Source of the DNA: Pestalotiopsis fici W106-1
Taxonomy: Eukaryota > Ascomycota > Sordariomycetes > Amphisphaeriales > Sporocadaceae
Direction: 5' to 3'
NCBI RefSeq assembly: GCF_000516985.1
Contig: NW_006917093.1
Span: 186,001-250,000, forward strand
DNA: 64,000 bases
The notes under the pieces: model-generated
Told to the model about the DNA's origin: nothing
Database searches by the model: none
What the model saw: the letters and a program-made list of their open reading frames with translations, nothing else
In this document: positions 15,116-26,500 of the stretch, one piece after another
How positions within the stretch are numbered: the stretch's first letter is position 1
How the letters are laid out: every line of letters begins with the position of its first letter
Position numbers and translations under genes: made by a program

Positions 15116-16609
15116 TCACGCTCTTCGGATGAAGAAGAGGGCAATTGTGCCGGCCAGGGCCGCACCCGCCGCGGCGCCTTCTAGGGCTAATAATGATACA
15201 TCACACATGCGTATGGCGACCTTTCTTTCGCTCGTCAGGTCGGCTGCAGTTTCCCTCCACCATACCGTGCTCGTGAATAGCTCTCGCCACGATATTGAGT
15301 GCTGTTCACGTATCAGTTCGGGCACTGTCTCAGCTGCAACCGCTACAGGCGGTTCTACAGACCCTCCCACCACGTCGGCTTTTGTTCCGGTTGCGGCCTC
15401 CTCTTCTGGCGATTCAGCTGACTGGGCATTGCCAGCGGTAGCGGCGGCGGCGGCTGCTGCTGCTGCGCCCTCCAAGCCGGCCGACTGGAACAAGTTGCCC
15501 AGCATTTCCAGTCTTTCGGCCTTGTCCTTTTCCCTCTCGTGGGATAGAGCCTCGCGGACTTTCTCCTCGAAGCCGCGGACGAGACGGGCTCGGCGCCAGG
15601 GCTCGGCGCCAAACTGAAACATGAAGAAGAGCAGGATGTTGACGCCCATGAGACCCCAAGTGCCCCAGGTACTCATGCGGCGGATCTTGTCACTCCAGAT
15701 CTGCTCCTCATGGTAGCGGGCGAGGATGCCGGAGCTAAGCTCGCGGGCCAGGCGCTCGGCCTCGCGTTCGGCGTGCTCGAGGTCGCGGGCGCGCTCGGCC
15801 ACGCCGGCCTCGAGCTCGTAGTCGGTGCGGTAGAGGGCGGTGAAGCGCTCAAAGTCGGCCGGGGTCCAGGTCTTCTGTCGGGCTAGCAGCGTCGTCACCT
15901 CGCGCTGTGTCGCCGAGCGGTCCGCCACGGCCGTCTTGTAGTCGCGTCGTGCCTGGTGCAGGGCTTCTTGTGCTGCGGCCAGCGAGGCTTCTAAACCCGC
16001 AATCTGATTTTTGAGTGTCTCGATCCCCGAGTACCCCGTCAAGTCGTTGATGCGTTGCGAGGCCAGGAACAGTTTCGACTGGGCCCGATCCATAAAGGAG
16101 GTAAAGGCTGTCGAAAGGCCGGAGCGCTGTGACTCGGAATGCGAAGGGAGCGGGGGATTGCCACTTTCATCTTTATCGCTGAGTTTGGATGTTTCCGCGT
16201 CCAACGTGGGCGCTGACTCGGTTGCTGATGCTTCTGCCGTTTCGATGTCTTTCGAGGCGAGCGCTTCCGGCTCTGGCTTGCTCTCCACTGGCCTCAGGTG
16301 GTCAAAGTTTGGGTGTGAACTCGACTTATCCTCGGGTTTGAGATGATCGAAATTCGGCGGTTCGGGCGGCGGCGACCTAGACGAGGAGTCTCTCAGCCGC
16401 CGGCTGGTGTGAAAGCTACAGCTTGGGCATATCGACGACGACGGCGGCGACGACTGCTTTGAGAATTGAGCCCGGCGAAAGGCAGCGACGGCGGTAGCGG
16501 CCAACGTACTAGCCGGAGCTATGCCATTGGTACTAGTCCTCTGGCACTGGGCTCGAAGCAATCGCGAGCTCGCTCCTAGGATGGGCCGTGATATCCTAGT
16601 CGGAGGCAT
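15116..16609 (-). CDS. mdm33: Mitochondrial inner-membrane protein She9/Mdm33
   Basis: A single exon encodes 497 residues. The N-terminus is rich in Arg, Ser and Ala with no acid up to about residue 70, as in a mitochondrial targeting sequence. A small internal duplication follows: PNFDHLKPEDK and PNFDHLRPVES lie 16 residues apart near residues 85-112. A long coiled coil spans about 160-300 (heptad-rich, with ARQKTWTPADFERFTALYRTD). The first membrane segment (WGLMGVNILLFFMFQF) lies near 315-332, followed by a matrix/intermembrane loop with an eleven-residue run of alanines broken by one Thr. The second segment lies at the C-terminus (AALAGTIALFFIRRA). This layout is that of She9/Mdm33, which shapes inner-membrane fission and cristae in yeast. 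The start is the first ATG in frame, at 16609. Confidence 0.92.
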   Translation of the reverse strand: MPPTRISRPILGASSRLLRAQCQRTSTNGIAPASTLAATAVAAFRRAQFSKQSSPPSSSICPSCSFHTSRRLRDSSSRSPPPEPPNFDHLKPEDKSSSHPNFDHLRPVESKPEPEALASKDIETAEASATESAPTLDAETSKLSDKDESGNPPLPSHSESQRSGLSTAFTSFMDRAQSKLFLASQRINDLTGYSGIETLKNQIAGLEASLAAAQEALHQARRDYKTAVADRSATQREVTTLLARQKTWTPADFERFTALYRTDYELEAGVAERARDLEHAEREAERLARELSSGILARYHEEQIWSDKIRRMSTWGTWGLMGVNILLFFMFQFGAEPWRRARLVRGFEEKVREALSHEREKDKAERLEMLGNLFQSAGLEGAAAAAAAAATAGNAQSAESPEEEAATGTKADVVGGSVEPPVAVAAETVPELIREQHSISWRELFTSTVWWRETAADLTSERKVAIRMCDVSLLALEGAAAGAALAGTIALFFIRRA

Positions 16610-16889
16610 TGCCGAGCCTGTTGTTGAGGGAAGTCGTCCCGAGTGACCCCCCTTCTTCCCAGGAGTCGGAATTCCCAACAAGAAATATCTATTCCCCGGG
16701 CTGTGGAAGTTGTGAGGGTAAAAAGTTGGAAGAACAGAAAGAAGAAGAAGAAAAAAATAGGGGAGCTTGGGCCGATTGGTAGACGGGGTTGAAGCTTCGA
16801 AACTTTTGGTTCCGGGGGGACGTCATCCACAATTCTGCAAAAGTGCAGTGCTGGCGCGCTGGCTTTGGCTGGCATATTCACCCCATCTC

Positions 16890-16989
16890 NNNNNNNNNNN
16901 NNNNNNNNNNNNNNNNNNNNNNNNNNNNNNNNNNNNNNNNNNNNNNNNNNNNNNNNNNNNNNNNNNNNNNNNNNNNNNNNNNNNNNNNN
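16890..16989. other. assembly gap, 100 N
   Basis: Exactly 100 N, a placeholder length, followed directly by a (CCGG)-type GC-rich repeat at about 16991-17010. Confidence 0.99.
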
Positions 16990-17693
16990 TCAACCGGCCG
17001 GCCGGCCGAACCCGCAATAGAGAATAAACGGAGCTGCTTCCCTACCGTAGCTCCAGCTGCCAGGTCACCAAAAAAAGGGTGGGCGGATTTATTCTCTTAT
17101 CTCACCGCTTGTCATTGCCGGCCTAGCGCGTCTTGTCACGCAGAAGCGGGAAACATTTGAGCCCCTCGCAAAAGACCTCACGGGCAGAATTCGGATTACA
17201 GATTGTTTTCCCCACCTTTTTGTTTTCTTCTTGGAGAGGTCAAATCAGACGGATTGAAAATCGGAGGAAGGAGAGAAGGTTTTGGAATATGACGGGTATC
17301 CCGTCCAATGCCGGAACAGACGCACGAGCGCCGGCGATTGGCCCTGGTACTCCTGGACTATAAAGTACATAACTAGGTTAGGTACTACAGAGTACTGACT
17401 GATGTTTTCTTTGCGACTGATGTAGCAGCTGTTGCCGTAAGCGTGTGCGTGCATGCAGACAAGATTCATGTTGCCTATAATTGTTACGCGGTTCGTTTCT
17501 AAAGGATGGATGGACCCTGTTTTTTCTTCCCTCCCAATGTCCTGGTGGTTTGAAAAATAATTCTCTCATTGCCTCCTCCGACTTTCCTTATTCTTTTGAT
17601 TACCAGTGATTTTTCCATTACCAAGAGTGAGAGACAGATACATGTTATCTCATCTTTGAAATATTATAAATTTCGAAAATTTGGTCGCTCCAG

Positions 17694-17701
17694 TGACGTC
17701 A
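17694..17701. promoter_or_regulatory. CRE/ATF-type palindrome TGACGTCA
   Basis: A perfect TGACGTCA palindrome 169 bases before the phosphatase start, followed about 60 bases later by a TATATA element. CREB/ATF bZIP factors such as fungal Atf1/AtfA bind this sequence (family knowledge). Position and spacing make a working site plausible; binding is inferred. Confidence 0.5.
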
Positions 17702-17762
17702 CTTTTTTTTTTTATAGATTCGCATAGAAAGGATTAGGGACACTTTTGGGCTATACACCAAG

Positions 17763-17769
17763 TATATAT
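17763..17769 (+). promoter_or_regulatory. TATA-like element of the HAD phosphatase gene
   Basis: An AGTATATATC run about 100 bases upstream of the start codon, in a position that fits a TATA box with a 40-70 base leader. No transcript data support it here. Confidence 0.35.
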
Positions 17770-17869
17770 CGCATTTCAATCTCACAAGATCGTGGGACCT
17801 TTTTACCCTCCTCTACTCTCTCATCAATTCGTTGTTCATTCTACAGACAACCACGCCCAAAGAAACAAG

Positions 17870-18810
17870 ATGGGTTCTGTACCGCCTGCCTCGTCGCTGC
17901 CGGCCCTGGCCACCAACCCAAAGGCCATTTTCTTTACCGACTTTGACGGCACAATTACGCTGCAGGACTCCAACGACTACATGACGGACAACCTGGGGTT
18001 CGGCGTTGAGCTGCGGCGCCAGGGCAACCGCGACGTGCTCGAGGACAAGAAGACGTTCCGGGACTCGTTTCGCGAAATGCTCGACAGCGTCCAGGCGCCC
18101 TTTGACGAGTGCGTGCGCACGCTGCTGGCCAACGTAAAGCTCGACCCAAAGTTTGCCGAGTTCAACAGCTGGTGCCGCGCCAACAATGTCCCCATTGTCG
18201 TGCTCTCGGGCGGCATGCAGCCCGTCATTCGCGCCCTGCTCGCTCACCTCGTCGGCGAGGAGAATGTCAAGGGCATGCAGATTGTTAGCAACGATGTGGC
18301 TCCCCGCCCTGGCAAGAGCATCAACGACGTGGGCGGCTGGACTATTGTCTACCACGATGACAGGTACGAAGTTGTCCAACCCCCCCCCCCTTTTCGCCAC
18401 CTTTTGGGGGGCAAGGAGTAAAATCTCCAATTGGAAAATGAGAACATTGAAAAACTAACCTCTAGACATGTAAAGCGGTTTTGGACATGACAAGTCCCTC
18501 GAGATTCGACCGTACGCGGCGCTGCCCGAGGGCCAGCGCCCCATCATGTTCTACGCCGGCGACGGCGTGTCGGACCTGTCGGCCGCAAAGGAGACGGACC
18601 TGCTATTCGCCAAGGCCGGAAGAGGTATGCGGTACTCCCAAATGTGTGTAGAACTTTTGCTAACTTGTTGCTTTAGATCTCGTCTCATACTGTGACCGAG
18701 AAAAGGTGCCGTACACCGTCTTCAACGACTTTGGCGATATCCACAAGGTCGTCAAGAGCGTTCTTGATGGTGAGATCACCGTCCAGCAGGCTGCCGTCAA
18801 CAAGTCATAA
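17870..18810 (+). CDS. HAD-superfamily phosphatase (phosphoserine phosphatase-like, yeast YNL010W type)
   Basis: Three exons (17870-18363, 18476-18624, 18677-18810) give 258 residues. HAD motif I is FFTDFDGTIT with the nucleophile and acid/base aspartates near residues 25-27. Motif II is VVLSGGMQP, and motif IV is FYAGDGVSDLSAAK. The overall shape and the block FGHDKSLEIRPY match the small cytosolic phosphatases related to yeast YNL010W and to bacterial MtnX-like enzymes. The substrate cannot be read from the sequence. For intron 1, the nearest acceptor (TCTAG, ending 18465) leads to an early stop. The AAAG ending at 18475, about 20 bases after the ACTAAC branch site, keeps the frame. A C-homopolymer sits just inside intron 1. 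The start is the ATG at 17870 in context AAGATGG. Confidence 0.88.
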
Positions 18811-19415
18811 GGTGGCACTTTATCTTTTGCGTCTTTTGGCATATAGATTTCGTTTCTGATTATCAGCATCTACACGCTATAAACCACTTTTATATCGTCT
18901 TAGAGGATTGGCACTAAACTAGAAAGTTTGGAGGCTACAACATATCTATTTGGTCAGTCTGATAGTATTTATGGTAGTATTCGAAAATGAATACAGAATG
19001 CATTAGAAGTATTGGAATAGTTCAGTTTTGATCCTTTCTTGGGAGAATAGCCAATAGCATCCGCAGTTCCGGTTGCTTGCTCTATCAAATGGTATCTTGT
19101 GATTTATATTTGTTCTCGGAAGAGCTTCACTCGGATTGAAGCCAGATTCTGCCATTGTCCTAGTATTTTTCCCGCTTTTTGTGGCTTATTTAGAACAGTC
19201 CCTGGTTTTGCTACTCATACATGCAATGTTTTGACTCCTTATGACGTCCGAGAAACGACCAGTCACGCAGCTATAATGCTGCTCTCAGCTGGTCAAGGTT
19301 GTAGTCCCTCTTGGTCACTGTGTTGACTTGTAGACCGACCGGAGTGGCCCGGGGTGTCTGTTTGATCTGGAATTACCCTTATTTGAATGGCGCTTCGTGT
19401 ACTTTCTTGTACAAA
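18811..19415. other. convergent 3' flanks of the HAD phosphatase and CDC73
   Basis: About 600 bases between stop codons on opposite strands, AT-rich between 18860 and 19120 as expected for 3' processing regions. No gene seen. Confidence 0.5.
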
Positions 19416-20726
19416 TCATATCGAAGTAGGAGCGCGTTCTCGAGACCAACCTTTGCTGCGCATGTTGCTCTCAATGACTCTCCAAATCTGCTCCACCACC
19501 TCTCGGTCCCTCCAGCGGCTTGCGTCTACGGAAGACGGCGCCACATCCTTCCATCTTTCTACACCAACCGCAGTGACTCTGTGGCCCCAGGCCTGCACAT
19601 TCTCCGGCAGTTTGTCAGCGCGCCATCCAACATAGATACCAGGAATGCGCTTGAACAGCTCGTTCGGGTTGCTCCACTGATAACTCTTGAACTGCCATGC
19701 TTGGCCAGTGGTAAATACGGCCACTACACGATTCCAATACTCTGGCTTGAATCTCTCTGGACTTTCGACGAGGATAAATCGGAACGGCCTATTCGGATCG
19801 ATACCTGGCAGTGTGCGGTTGATATGGAGCATAGTAGAGCCTTCAGCAGATGCCAATGGCGAGTCCGCTGGTACAAACTTTCCACCCTCCAGAAAGAACT
19901 TGGCATTTGTCATGCGCAAAAGTGAGGATGCCGAGGGCGAGAGCAGGATAATGGGATCGGGCCGTCGTTGCTTCTGGTTGTGTGTGAGCGCCGGGTTCGC
20001 GGCAGCCTGAGTGGCAGACTGCGAGGGCTTCTTTGACATGAAAGGGGCTGCTAATTTTCGGACATGAGAAAAATCCTAGAGGTGACGATTGTTAGCTGCT
20101 TATGGTAGTGAGGGAAAGCAGAGAGCAGGACAGAAGCTCACCGTAGGCTTGACTCCGCGCAAACAACTATTTCTGTCGCCCATCTTACGCTCACTGTTGT
20201 AAATGACGGCCAGTCGAGGATCTAGCGAGCCCTTGCCGGACTTGCCTACCGTACCACCAATGGCTGGGGCTGCTGCCCCCTTGGAGGCGAGGGCCGCCGC
20301 GGCATTGGAAGCTGCGCCGTCCTTGTCACCAACCAGAGGTTTGATGTATTCGCTCTCTTCGCTTGAACCCTCCAACCAAGCAATCAACTCGACTCGCTCA
20401 AAGTATGCGGGCTTGTGGACCTTGCCGTCGACCAGCTCATCATCCAATTGCGAAACGGCAGCATTGTACTCTGGGATGGGGACTTCGCGCTTCAGCCACA
20501 GAAAGTAAATGCTTCGTAGATCCACAGGAGTGTCGTTGGCGACGAATCGCGTGGGTGTGGTGATCGGTAAGGAAATGCGCGACGGTGTGGTGAATGTGAG
20601 ATGTGTGGCCTTGGAAAGCTCGACCTCGGGAGCGGCAGCGTCGTCGGACGCGGTTGGAATGATCTGGCTGTTGGATGCGATTGACTGCCGCAGCAACAGA
20701 AGGGGATCCAGATCTGGAGTTGCCAT
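19416..20726 (-). CDS. cdc73: Cdc73, Paf1 complex subunit
   Basis: Two exons (20726-20142 and 20075-19416; 66-nt intron with GTGAGC donor) give 414 residues, close to yeast Cdc73 (393). The N-terminal part starts MATPDLDPLLLLRQSI and contains the family segment DLRSIYFLWLKREVPIPEY. The C-terminal Ras-like domain starts near 240 with DPIILLSPSASSLLRMTN and carries the blocks FRFILVESPERFKPEYWNR, VAVFTTGQAWQFKSYQW and the closing EIW-type helix. Cdc73 acts in the nucleus within the Paf1 complex, coupling RNA polymerase II elongation to histone modification. The upstream open frame continues to 20798, but the family alignment starts at the MATPD methionine. An Ala/Gly-rich insert near 150-170 is the only variable part. 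Confidence 0.93.
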
Positions 20727-21264
20727 GACGGAACTCCGGGCGAATATTGAAATCTTGTTGTGAAGGGTGATGCTGATTTTGTCTTGGGATGAATTCACGA
20801 CCGTTGTCTATTGGTGTCTTTAATAGTGAATGATGGATCGTCGAGGTAGCTAATTATTAGAGGTGTTGTTGCATTGTCCAGCCTCGCGCGTTTGCACTTG
20901 TTCAGCGCGCTGCCCAGGAAATTTTGGAGCTTTCCAGGCGGCGGAAGCTTCAAAAGTGGGTCTGCCAATGGGCCATCGTAGTGCAACAGGGCAAAAGTCT
21001 TGGTGCTTAACGTACATTATATACTCTGTACCTTTCTAGCCAATATGGTACAACACTCATGTATTTGCAAAAGACGATTCTGCACAAATTCAGGTATTTC
21101 TCATACAAGTGCCAACTCAAAACATGAGTGTACATACCGACTGAAAAGCCTAGTACTCTGCTCCATCATGGGAAAACACGAAAAGATGAAAACCATATTA
21201 TACATTACGGACCTTTTGATTTGCGGAATGGGCCAATGAGCAGATCTGATCATGACATCTTTAT
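20727..21264. other. CDC73 promoter and 3' flank of TAP42
   Basis: About 540 bases between two minus-strand genes. The first half, next to the CDC73 start, is mixed; the second half is AT-rich. No gene seen. Confidence 0.5.
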
Positions 21265-22347
21265 CTAACCCCGGTTCAATGAATTTCCTGCACCCTTTGG
21301 GTTGGCCTCGACAAACTCATCCCACTCTCGGGCCTTCATTGTTTCTGCATCTGCCTTCTCGTAGTTATCCTCGTCAGGCGTCTTGGGTCGGCCGCTGGCC
21401 TCTCCGCCTCCCTCAATGATTCCACCACGCCGCCTCTCTTCTTCCAGATACTCGTCGATGCTCATGGTGGGCAGGTTATGGCCAGGTCGGAACACGCCCT
21501 TTGCTATATCTTGTCGGTTGGCAGTCAGTGTGAATGGGCGTAATGGTTTGCCTTCCTTGCTGAGAATAGGGCCCTCAAAGGCAGATTGTAACCTCCTCAG
21601 CGGCCTGTCGAGCCGTTCGGAATATTCATCCTGTGTCGGCGAAAGGCGGCGGCGCTCATCCTCTTGTACTGTGGTTGTGTTTGGCATGAGGTTTACTGGA
21701 GCGAGCTGCAGCATCTCCATCTCGAGGTTTAGGTGCTCGAGACCTTGGAAGGCCTGATGCGCGCAAAAGGCAAGTTCGGCTAGGTAGAGCTCCCGTACTG
21801 CCTCCTCGTCCCCGCCGTCTTCCAGATACCTCGGCCTCTGGCGCATATACTCCAGCTTCCGCTTCAACTCTTGCTCCTGCTTAAAGTTGGCGATCTTGGC
21901 GTTTCGTCGGGCTCCGGGGTCTTTGGTGGCAATGACGGAGAAGGCCTCTGGATCCTCGACGTACGACTCAAACAGCTTTGCATCAGAAGGGCTCAAGATG
22001 GAGTAGACATCCAAGATAAAGAGAAACTTCTCATAAGCGTCACGAGTGGTAGCAAGTGCCTCTTTCCGCTCAACTGGTGAAGTCACGGAGACTTTCTGAA
22101 GCAGCTCGGCGATACGATAGTTCACCAAAAGGTAAGGGAGGTCTGATGTATTGATGTCCTCCAGGCCCTCATTGTCGCTAAACAGGGCGACGCTGTGGAT
22201 TATTTGAAGGCATTCTTGGTAGGACTTGAGGGAGAAATCCAAGTCCTCTCGATAGCTGGGAGAGTTTGCCTCGTAGGCATTTTGCAGCGCGGCGCGCTTC
22301 TGCTCCGCAGCCTGGAATACGCTTTTTAGGGACCTTGGTTCCGCCAT
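21265..22347 (-). CDS. tap42: TAP42-family PP2A regulatory protein (TOR signalling)
   Basis: A single exon of 360 residues, close to yeast Tap42 (366). The alpha-helical N-terminal domain includes LPYLLVNYRIAELLQKV and DAYEKFLFILDVYSIL. Basic helices KIANFKQEQELKRKLEY, typical of the alpha4/Tap42 family, follow near 150-170. The C-terminal region keeps PFTLTANRQDIAKGVFRPGHNLPTMSIDEYLEEE, cited here in part, and ends in an acidic/basic linker with REWDEFVEANPKGAGNS. The family binds PP2A-type catalytic subunits and is controlled by TORC1 in the cytoplasm. The start is the ATG at 22347; the open frame extends upstream but contains no other ATG near the family N-terminus. The gene is divergent from DCL1. 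Confidence 0.94.
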   Translation of the reverse strand: MAEPRSLKSVFQAAEQKRAALQNAYEANSPSYREDLDFSLKSYQECLQIIHSVALFSDNEGLEDINTSDLPYLLVNYRIAELLQKVSVTSPVERKEALATTRDAYEKFLFILDVYSILSPSDAKLFESYVEDPEAFSVIATKDPGARRNAKIANFKQEQELKRKLEYMRQRPRYLEDGGDEEAVRELYLAELAFCAHQAFQGLEHLNLEMEMLQLAPVNLMPNTTTVQEDERRRLSPTQDEYSERLDRPLRRLQSAFEGPILSKEGKPLRPFTLTANRQDIAKGVFRPGHNLPTMSIDEYLEEERRRGGIIEGGGEASGRPKTPDEDNYEKADAETMKAREWDEFVEANPKGAGNSLNRG

Positions 22348-23538
22348 TTTGTGGTTCAATAAGGATGTCAATAGAACGAATGTCAGGAGAAATACTGAAA
22401 TGATACTTGGTCTCGAAAAGAAGGAAAAAGAAAGAAAAGTAATGGGAAAGGGTTGTGAAAAGAAACTGCCGAGATCTCTGGGTGTGTCTCGTGAGTATGC
22501 GGTGGCAATGACCAGCAAAGTCACACCCAGCAACTCACATGCGAATAATATTTCAGTGGATGGCCCAGACCTTTCAAACTGGCTGCTGGGTTGGGCCAAG
22601 GAGGGGCAGCAGAAACCAAAGCTTTTTCAATCTGCCCCTCAGTGTCCAGTCTGGTTGCGCCCGAGCTTGGTAAGCTTCTAGGTACCTAGACCAACCAGCA
22701 GCCGGCTAGGGACTTGAGCTGTCAATCAACCCAATGCAAGAGACACTGGAACCCTTGCAGAGCAGAAGCGAAAGAAGTAGACCCCTGTCCGAGTATTTAG
22801 GCGGGGATATCTACTTATACAGGTACCCAATATTCACGAATACCTAAGACAGGCATTTCAAGGTTCTAAAGATGCGTGTGTACTTTGTACATCATACCTT
22901 CCTTGTCTGCGCTTCATTTTTGCTTACTTTGCTTGCTAAATGGTAAGAAGACGGATCTTTCATTTGCATTCCTCCGCTTTCTGTGCAAACAATTCAGCAC
23001 AACAAAATATCATGTAGCTGAACTTGTATGACACGTACTCTTGTTGTGATAATGGTAGAGGTAAAGGGAAAGTGCTATTTGCTTGCATGCATTACAATGT
23101 ATGTACGCACAGCCAAGCCTTCCATCCGTTTGTCCCTGCCTAGTCGCTGTCCAATCAAATAATCAGTACACCTCATGCACCTTGAGTCTTTGAAGTGACT
23201 TGTAAAGTTGCATGCAGAGAAACTTCAAACCACTTTACATACAGACAACGACCCTCAGTGAAATGTGATAGATTTCTGAGGTTCTTGCTTCTCAAAGTTC
23301 CACTCCACAACTTCAGCTTTGAGAAGGAAATGGGCAGTGCCTTGTTTCCATATCCATTACTGTCCATCTACCTATCTACTCTCGCCCACAGTCCGTCCAT
23401 CTGCTTCCAGCCGTTCCAATTTCTTCAATTGATTGTCCTCTTTTCTGGCAACACAGGCAACAGCCAAACCAGCAAATGAGAACCAGTCCCGCTATTCCAG
23501 CAGTCTAGTCAGTCCATGTCTTTCTGACAACCATCACC
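22348..23538. other. divergent promoter region between TAP42 (-) and DCL1 (+)
   Basis: About 1.2 kb without a supported gene. The last 200 bases are pyrimidine-rich and lead into the DCL1 start. Several GGTACC/CCTAGG words occur around 22680-22830. Whether the two genes share control cannot be read here. Confidence 0.45.
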
Positions 23539-26500
23539 ATGACTGCCGAAGACTCCCTGCGACTGCCTTCTGCGCGGGACCTTGCTCAAGAAGTTCCCGA
23601 GGCAATAGTTGAGCTAAGCTCTGACGACGACGAACTTGACTTGGAAGATAAAATCAAGTCACAACCTCTTCCATCAAAACGTACCGTTGATCAGGTCGAG
23701 TTCGCCCAATGGGTTCGCCAGAAACAAAAGCGTATGAATGAACAGAGTCTCGCCGAGTCAACCGAGCCCTTCGGAAAAGGCCCTTTTCAGCCCGAAGATA
23801 TAAAGAGCATAATCTCAGGTCGACTTCCTGCTGACAAGCAAATTATTTCCAGCCCTCGAGAGTATCAGGTCGAACTCTTCGAGAGAGCCAAGGAAAAGAA
23901 CACCATTGTCGTCCTGCCCACAGGAACCGGCAAGACCCTGATTGCAGCTCTTCTTACGAGACATATTATCGAGCAAGAACTCATTGACAGAGCCTCCAAA
24001 GAATTTGGCAATAAGCCACGAATTTCCTTCTTCTTGGTCGACAAGATTTCTCTTGTGCACCAGCAATGGAAAGTGTTGAGGGCGAACCTGGCATATAATA
24101 TCGCCAAATTCCATGGAGAAATGATGGGTTCTGCCCTTACCCAGGAATTTTGGAAGCAGCAACTCGAAGAAAACATGGCGATTGTCTGCACGGCCGAGAT
24201 TCTGCGACAATGTCTATCTCACGGCTACTTTGGCATGGACCAGATCAACCTCATTGTCTTTGATGAAGCACACCACGCCAAGAAAAATCACCCTTACGCA
24301 ATGATAATCAAGGATTTCTATCTCGAACTGGGAAAAGACTGTCAAAGACTGCCGCGTATTCTGGGCATGACTGCTTCGCCAGTCGACGCCAAGACTGATC
24401 TTGCCGTGGGCGCTGCCCACTTGGAAGCTCTTCTCCAAGCAGAAATCGCCACAGTAGACGATCCATCTCTAATGAGAGCTTCTTGCAGCGAGGACGGAAC
24501 AGCCCTAGAGCGAGTAGCTGAGTATTGGCTGGCACCAGAAGATTTCACAACTCCCCTGTGGCAGAAACTTCACAGCTTCATAGGGAGGAACGCCATGTTC
24601 CGGAAGCTCTTCTCGTACGCCAGAGCTTCGACAAAAGAGTTAGGTCGCTGGTGTGCTGATCGGATATTCTATCTTTGCCTTACAACGCAGGAGCTGGCAA
24701 AGGCAAAGGCAAAGACGGAAAGAAACTTGATGACACTTCGAACTGAGACTCTGGTCTCTTCTATCGATATTCAAACTGCCTTGATAGATAATGTTGGCCA
24801 AATACTCTCAGAACAAGAGCCGCCAGAAGTCTCCCAGTCGAGCCATCACTTATCAAACAAGGTGGAAACACTTCTCGAGATCCTCACGGAGTACTTCAAA
24901 CCAGCATCTGATAAATGCATCATCTTTGTTGAGCAGCGACTCACTGGCGTTGTACTAGCCGATCTCTTGAACCAGCCAAGTTTGAGACTACATGGTCTCA
25001 CTGCAGGAACATTGGTAAGCCTCCCTCGACTTGTATCTTCTTCAACATACTCACGCATAAAAGTTGGGCGCAGGACCACAAGACATCGGGTCATCACAAA
25101 GCATGTCCAATTATGAACAACAGCGGGCGATACAAAAGTTTCATACAGGAGACCTTAATGTACTCATCACCACCACCATTGGTGAAGAAGGTCTCGATAT
25201 CCCGGACTGTAATATGGTTGTCAGATTTGATCTTTACCATACCATGATCCAGTACATCCAATCCAAGGGTCGCGCCCGGATGAAGGATTCTAAATACTTC
25301 CACATGGTGGAAAGGGGCGGAGAACAAGTACAAAAGGTGTTTGACAGTCAAGACAAGGAGGCAGTCCTGCATAGGCTCTGTCTTGCCCTACCAGAGGATC
25401 GCTTGCTCAAGGGCAACGATTTTGACATGGAATTCTTCCTTCGCCAAGAAAAGACCAAACGTGTCTACAAGGTCCCAACTACTGGAGCCAAACTGACTTA
25501 TGAATCGAGTCTGGTGGTTCTTGCAACATATGTGGCGTCATTGGCCGACCGTCCCGACGTGGCTCTGAAAGCAGATTACATTGTGAGAAGTGTCGGGACA
25601 GAATTCCAATCCGAGGTAATCTTGCCCGATAATTCACCAGTCAAGAGTGCAGTCGGTCGGCGTGCCAGTTCCAAGCAGGCTGCCAAATGTTCCGCAGCCT
25701 TTGAGGCTTGTCTGAAGCTGAGAAAGTGCAATGAACTGGACGAATATTTGCAGTCAAGACGCAAGAAGCGCTTGCCAGCCATGCGAAATGCCCAACTGGC
25801 GCTGAGCTCCAAGAAGCGGGCTGAATATAATATGAAAATCAAGCCAGACATATGGAACGATCGCGGATTGCCTGAACGTCTGCATGTCATGGTCTTGAGA
25901 CTTGAAAGCCCCGAGTCTATGGGCCGGCCTTCACGTCCACTGCTACTGCTCACACGTAAACCCCTGCCCCAGGTGGCAAAATTTCCCATCTTCTTTGGCA
26001 ACCAACAAACATCGATGGTCGAATGCTTTCTTTTGTCCCGGGAAATAACTGTTTCTGTGGATCAGATCAAAGGACTGACAGATTTCACACTTCGTATTTT
26101 CAAGGACGTGTACAGCAAAGGATACAAGTCTGAGCCAGAAAAGCTTCCGTACTTTCTCGCACCATCGACCCGAGACCATGCATCTTCAGCATTGAAACAG
26201 ATTCAAGACGCATCCAAAATAATCGATTGGAAGTGCATTGATATGCTTCAAGCCCGTAGTGAACTCGAGAGCGAAAATCAACCCGAGTCCTTCTGGTTGG
26301 ACCGATACGTTACGGATCCGCACGATGGCTCTCGCAAATTTTACACCAGAAAGCTCAGAGGCGATTTGAAACCTACGGATCCTCAGATCGTCAATGCAAA
26401 GGGTCTCGGCGAACAGCGCAAACGCCGCAATGCTGCGAAAGACATTTGGAATTACAGCATCAGCATGTGGTCCAAGTCTCGCAGTCATCTCGAGGTACGA

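Larger units (their letters stand above)
16610..17869. other. divergent promoter region of MDM33 (-) and the HAD phosphatase (+), with a gap
   Basis: About 1.26 kb, interrupted by an N gap at 16890-16989. The right edge of the gap carries alternating CCGG words, a GC-rich tract that may have stopped assembly. Likely control sites for the phosphatase are listed separately. Confidence 0.5.

Noticed and set aside
18364..18465. Shorter intron 1 in the HAD phosphatase using the TCTAG acceptor
   Set aside because: It leads to a stop after eight codons and loses the FGHDKS block; the acceptor ten bases further keeps the frame.
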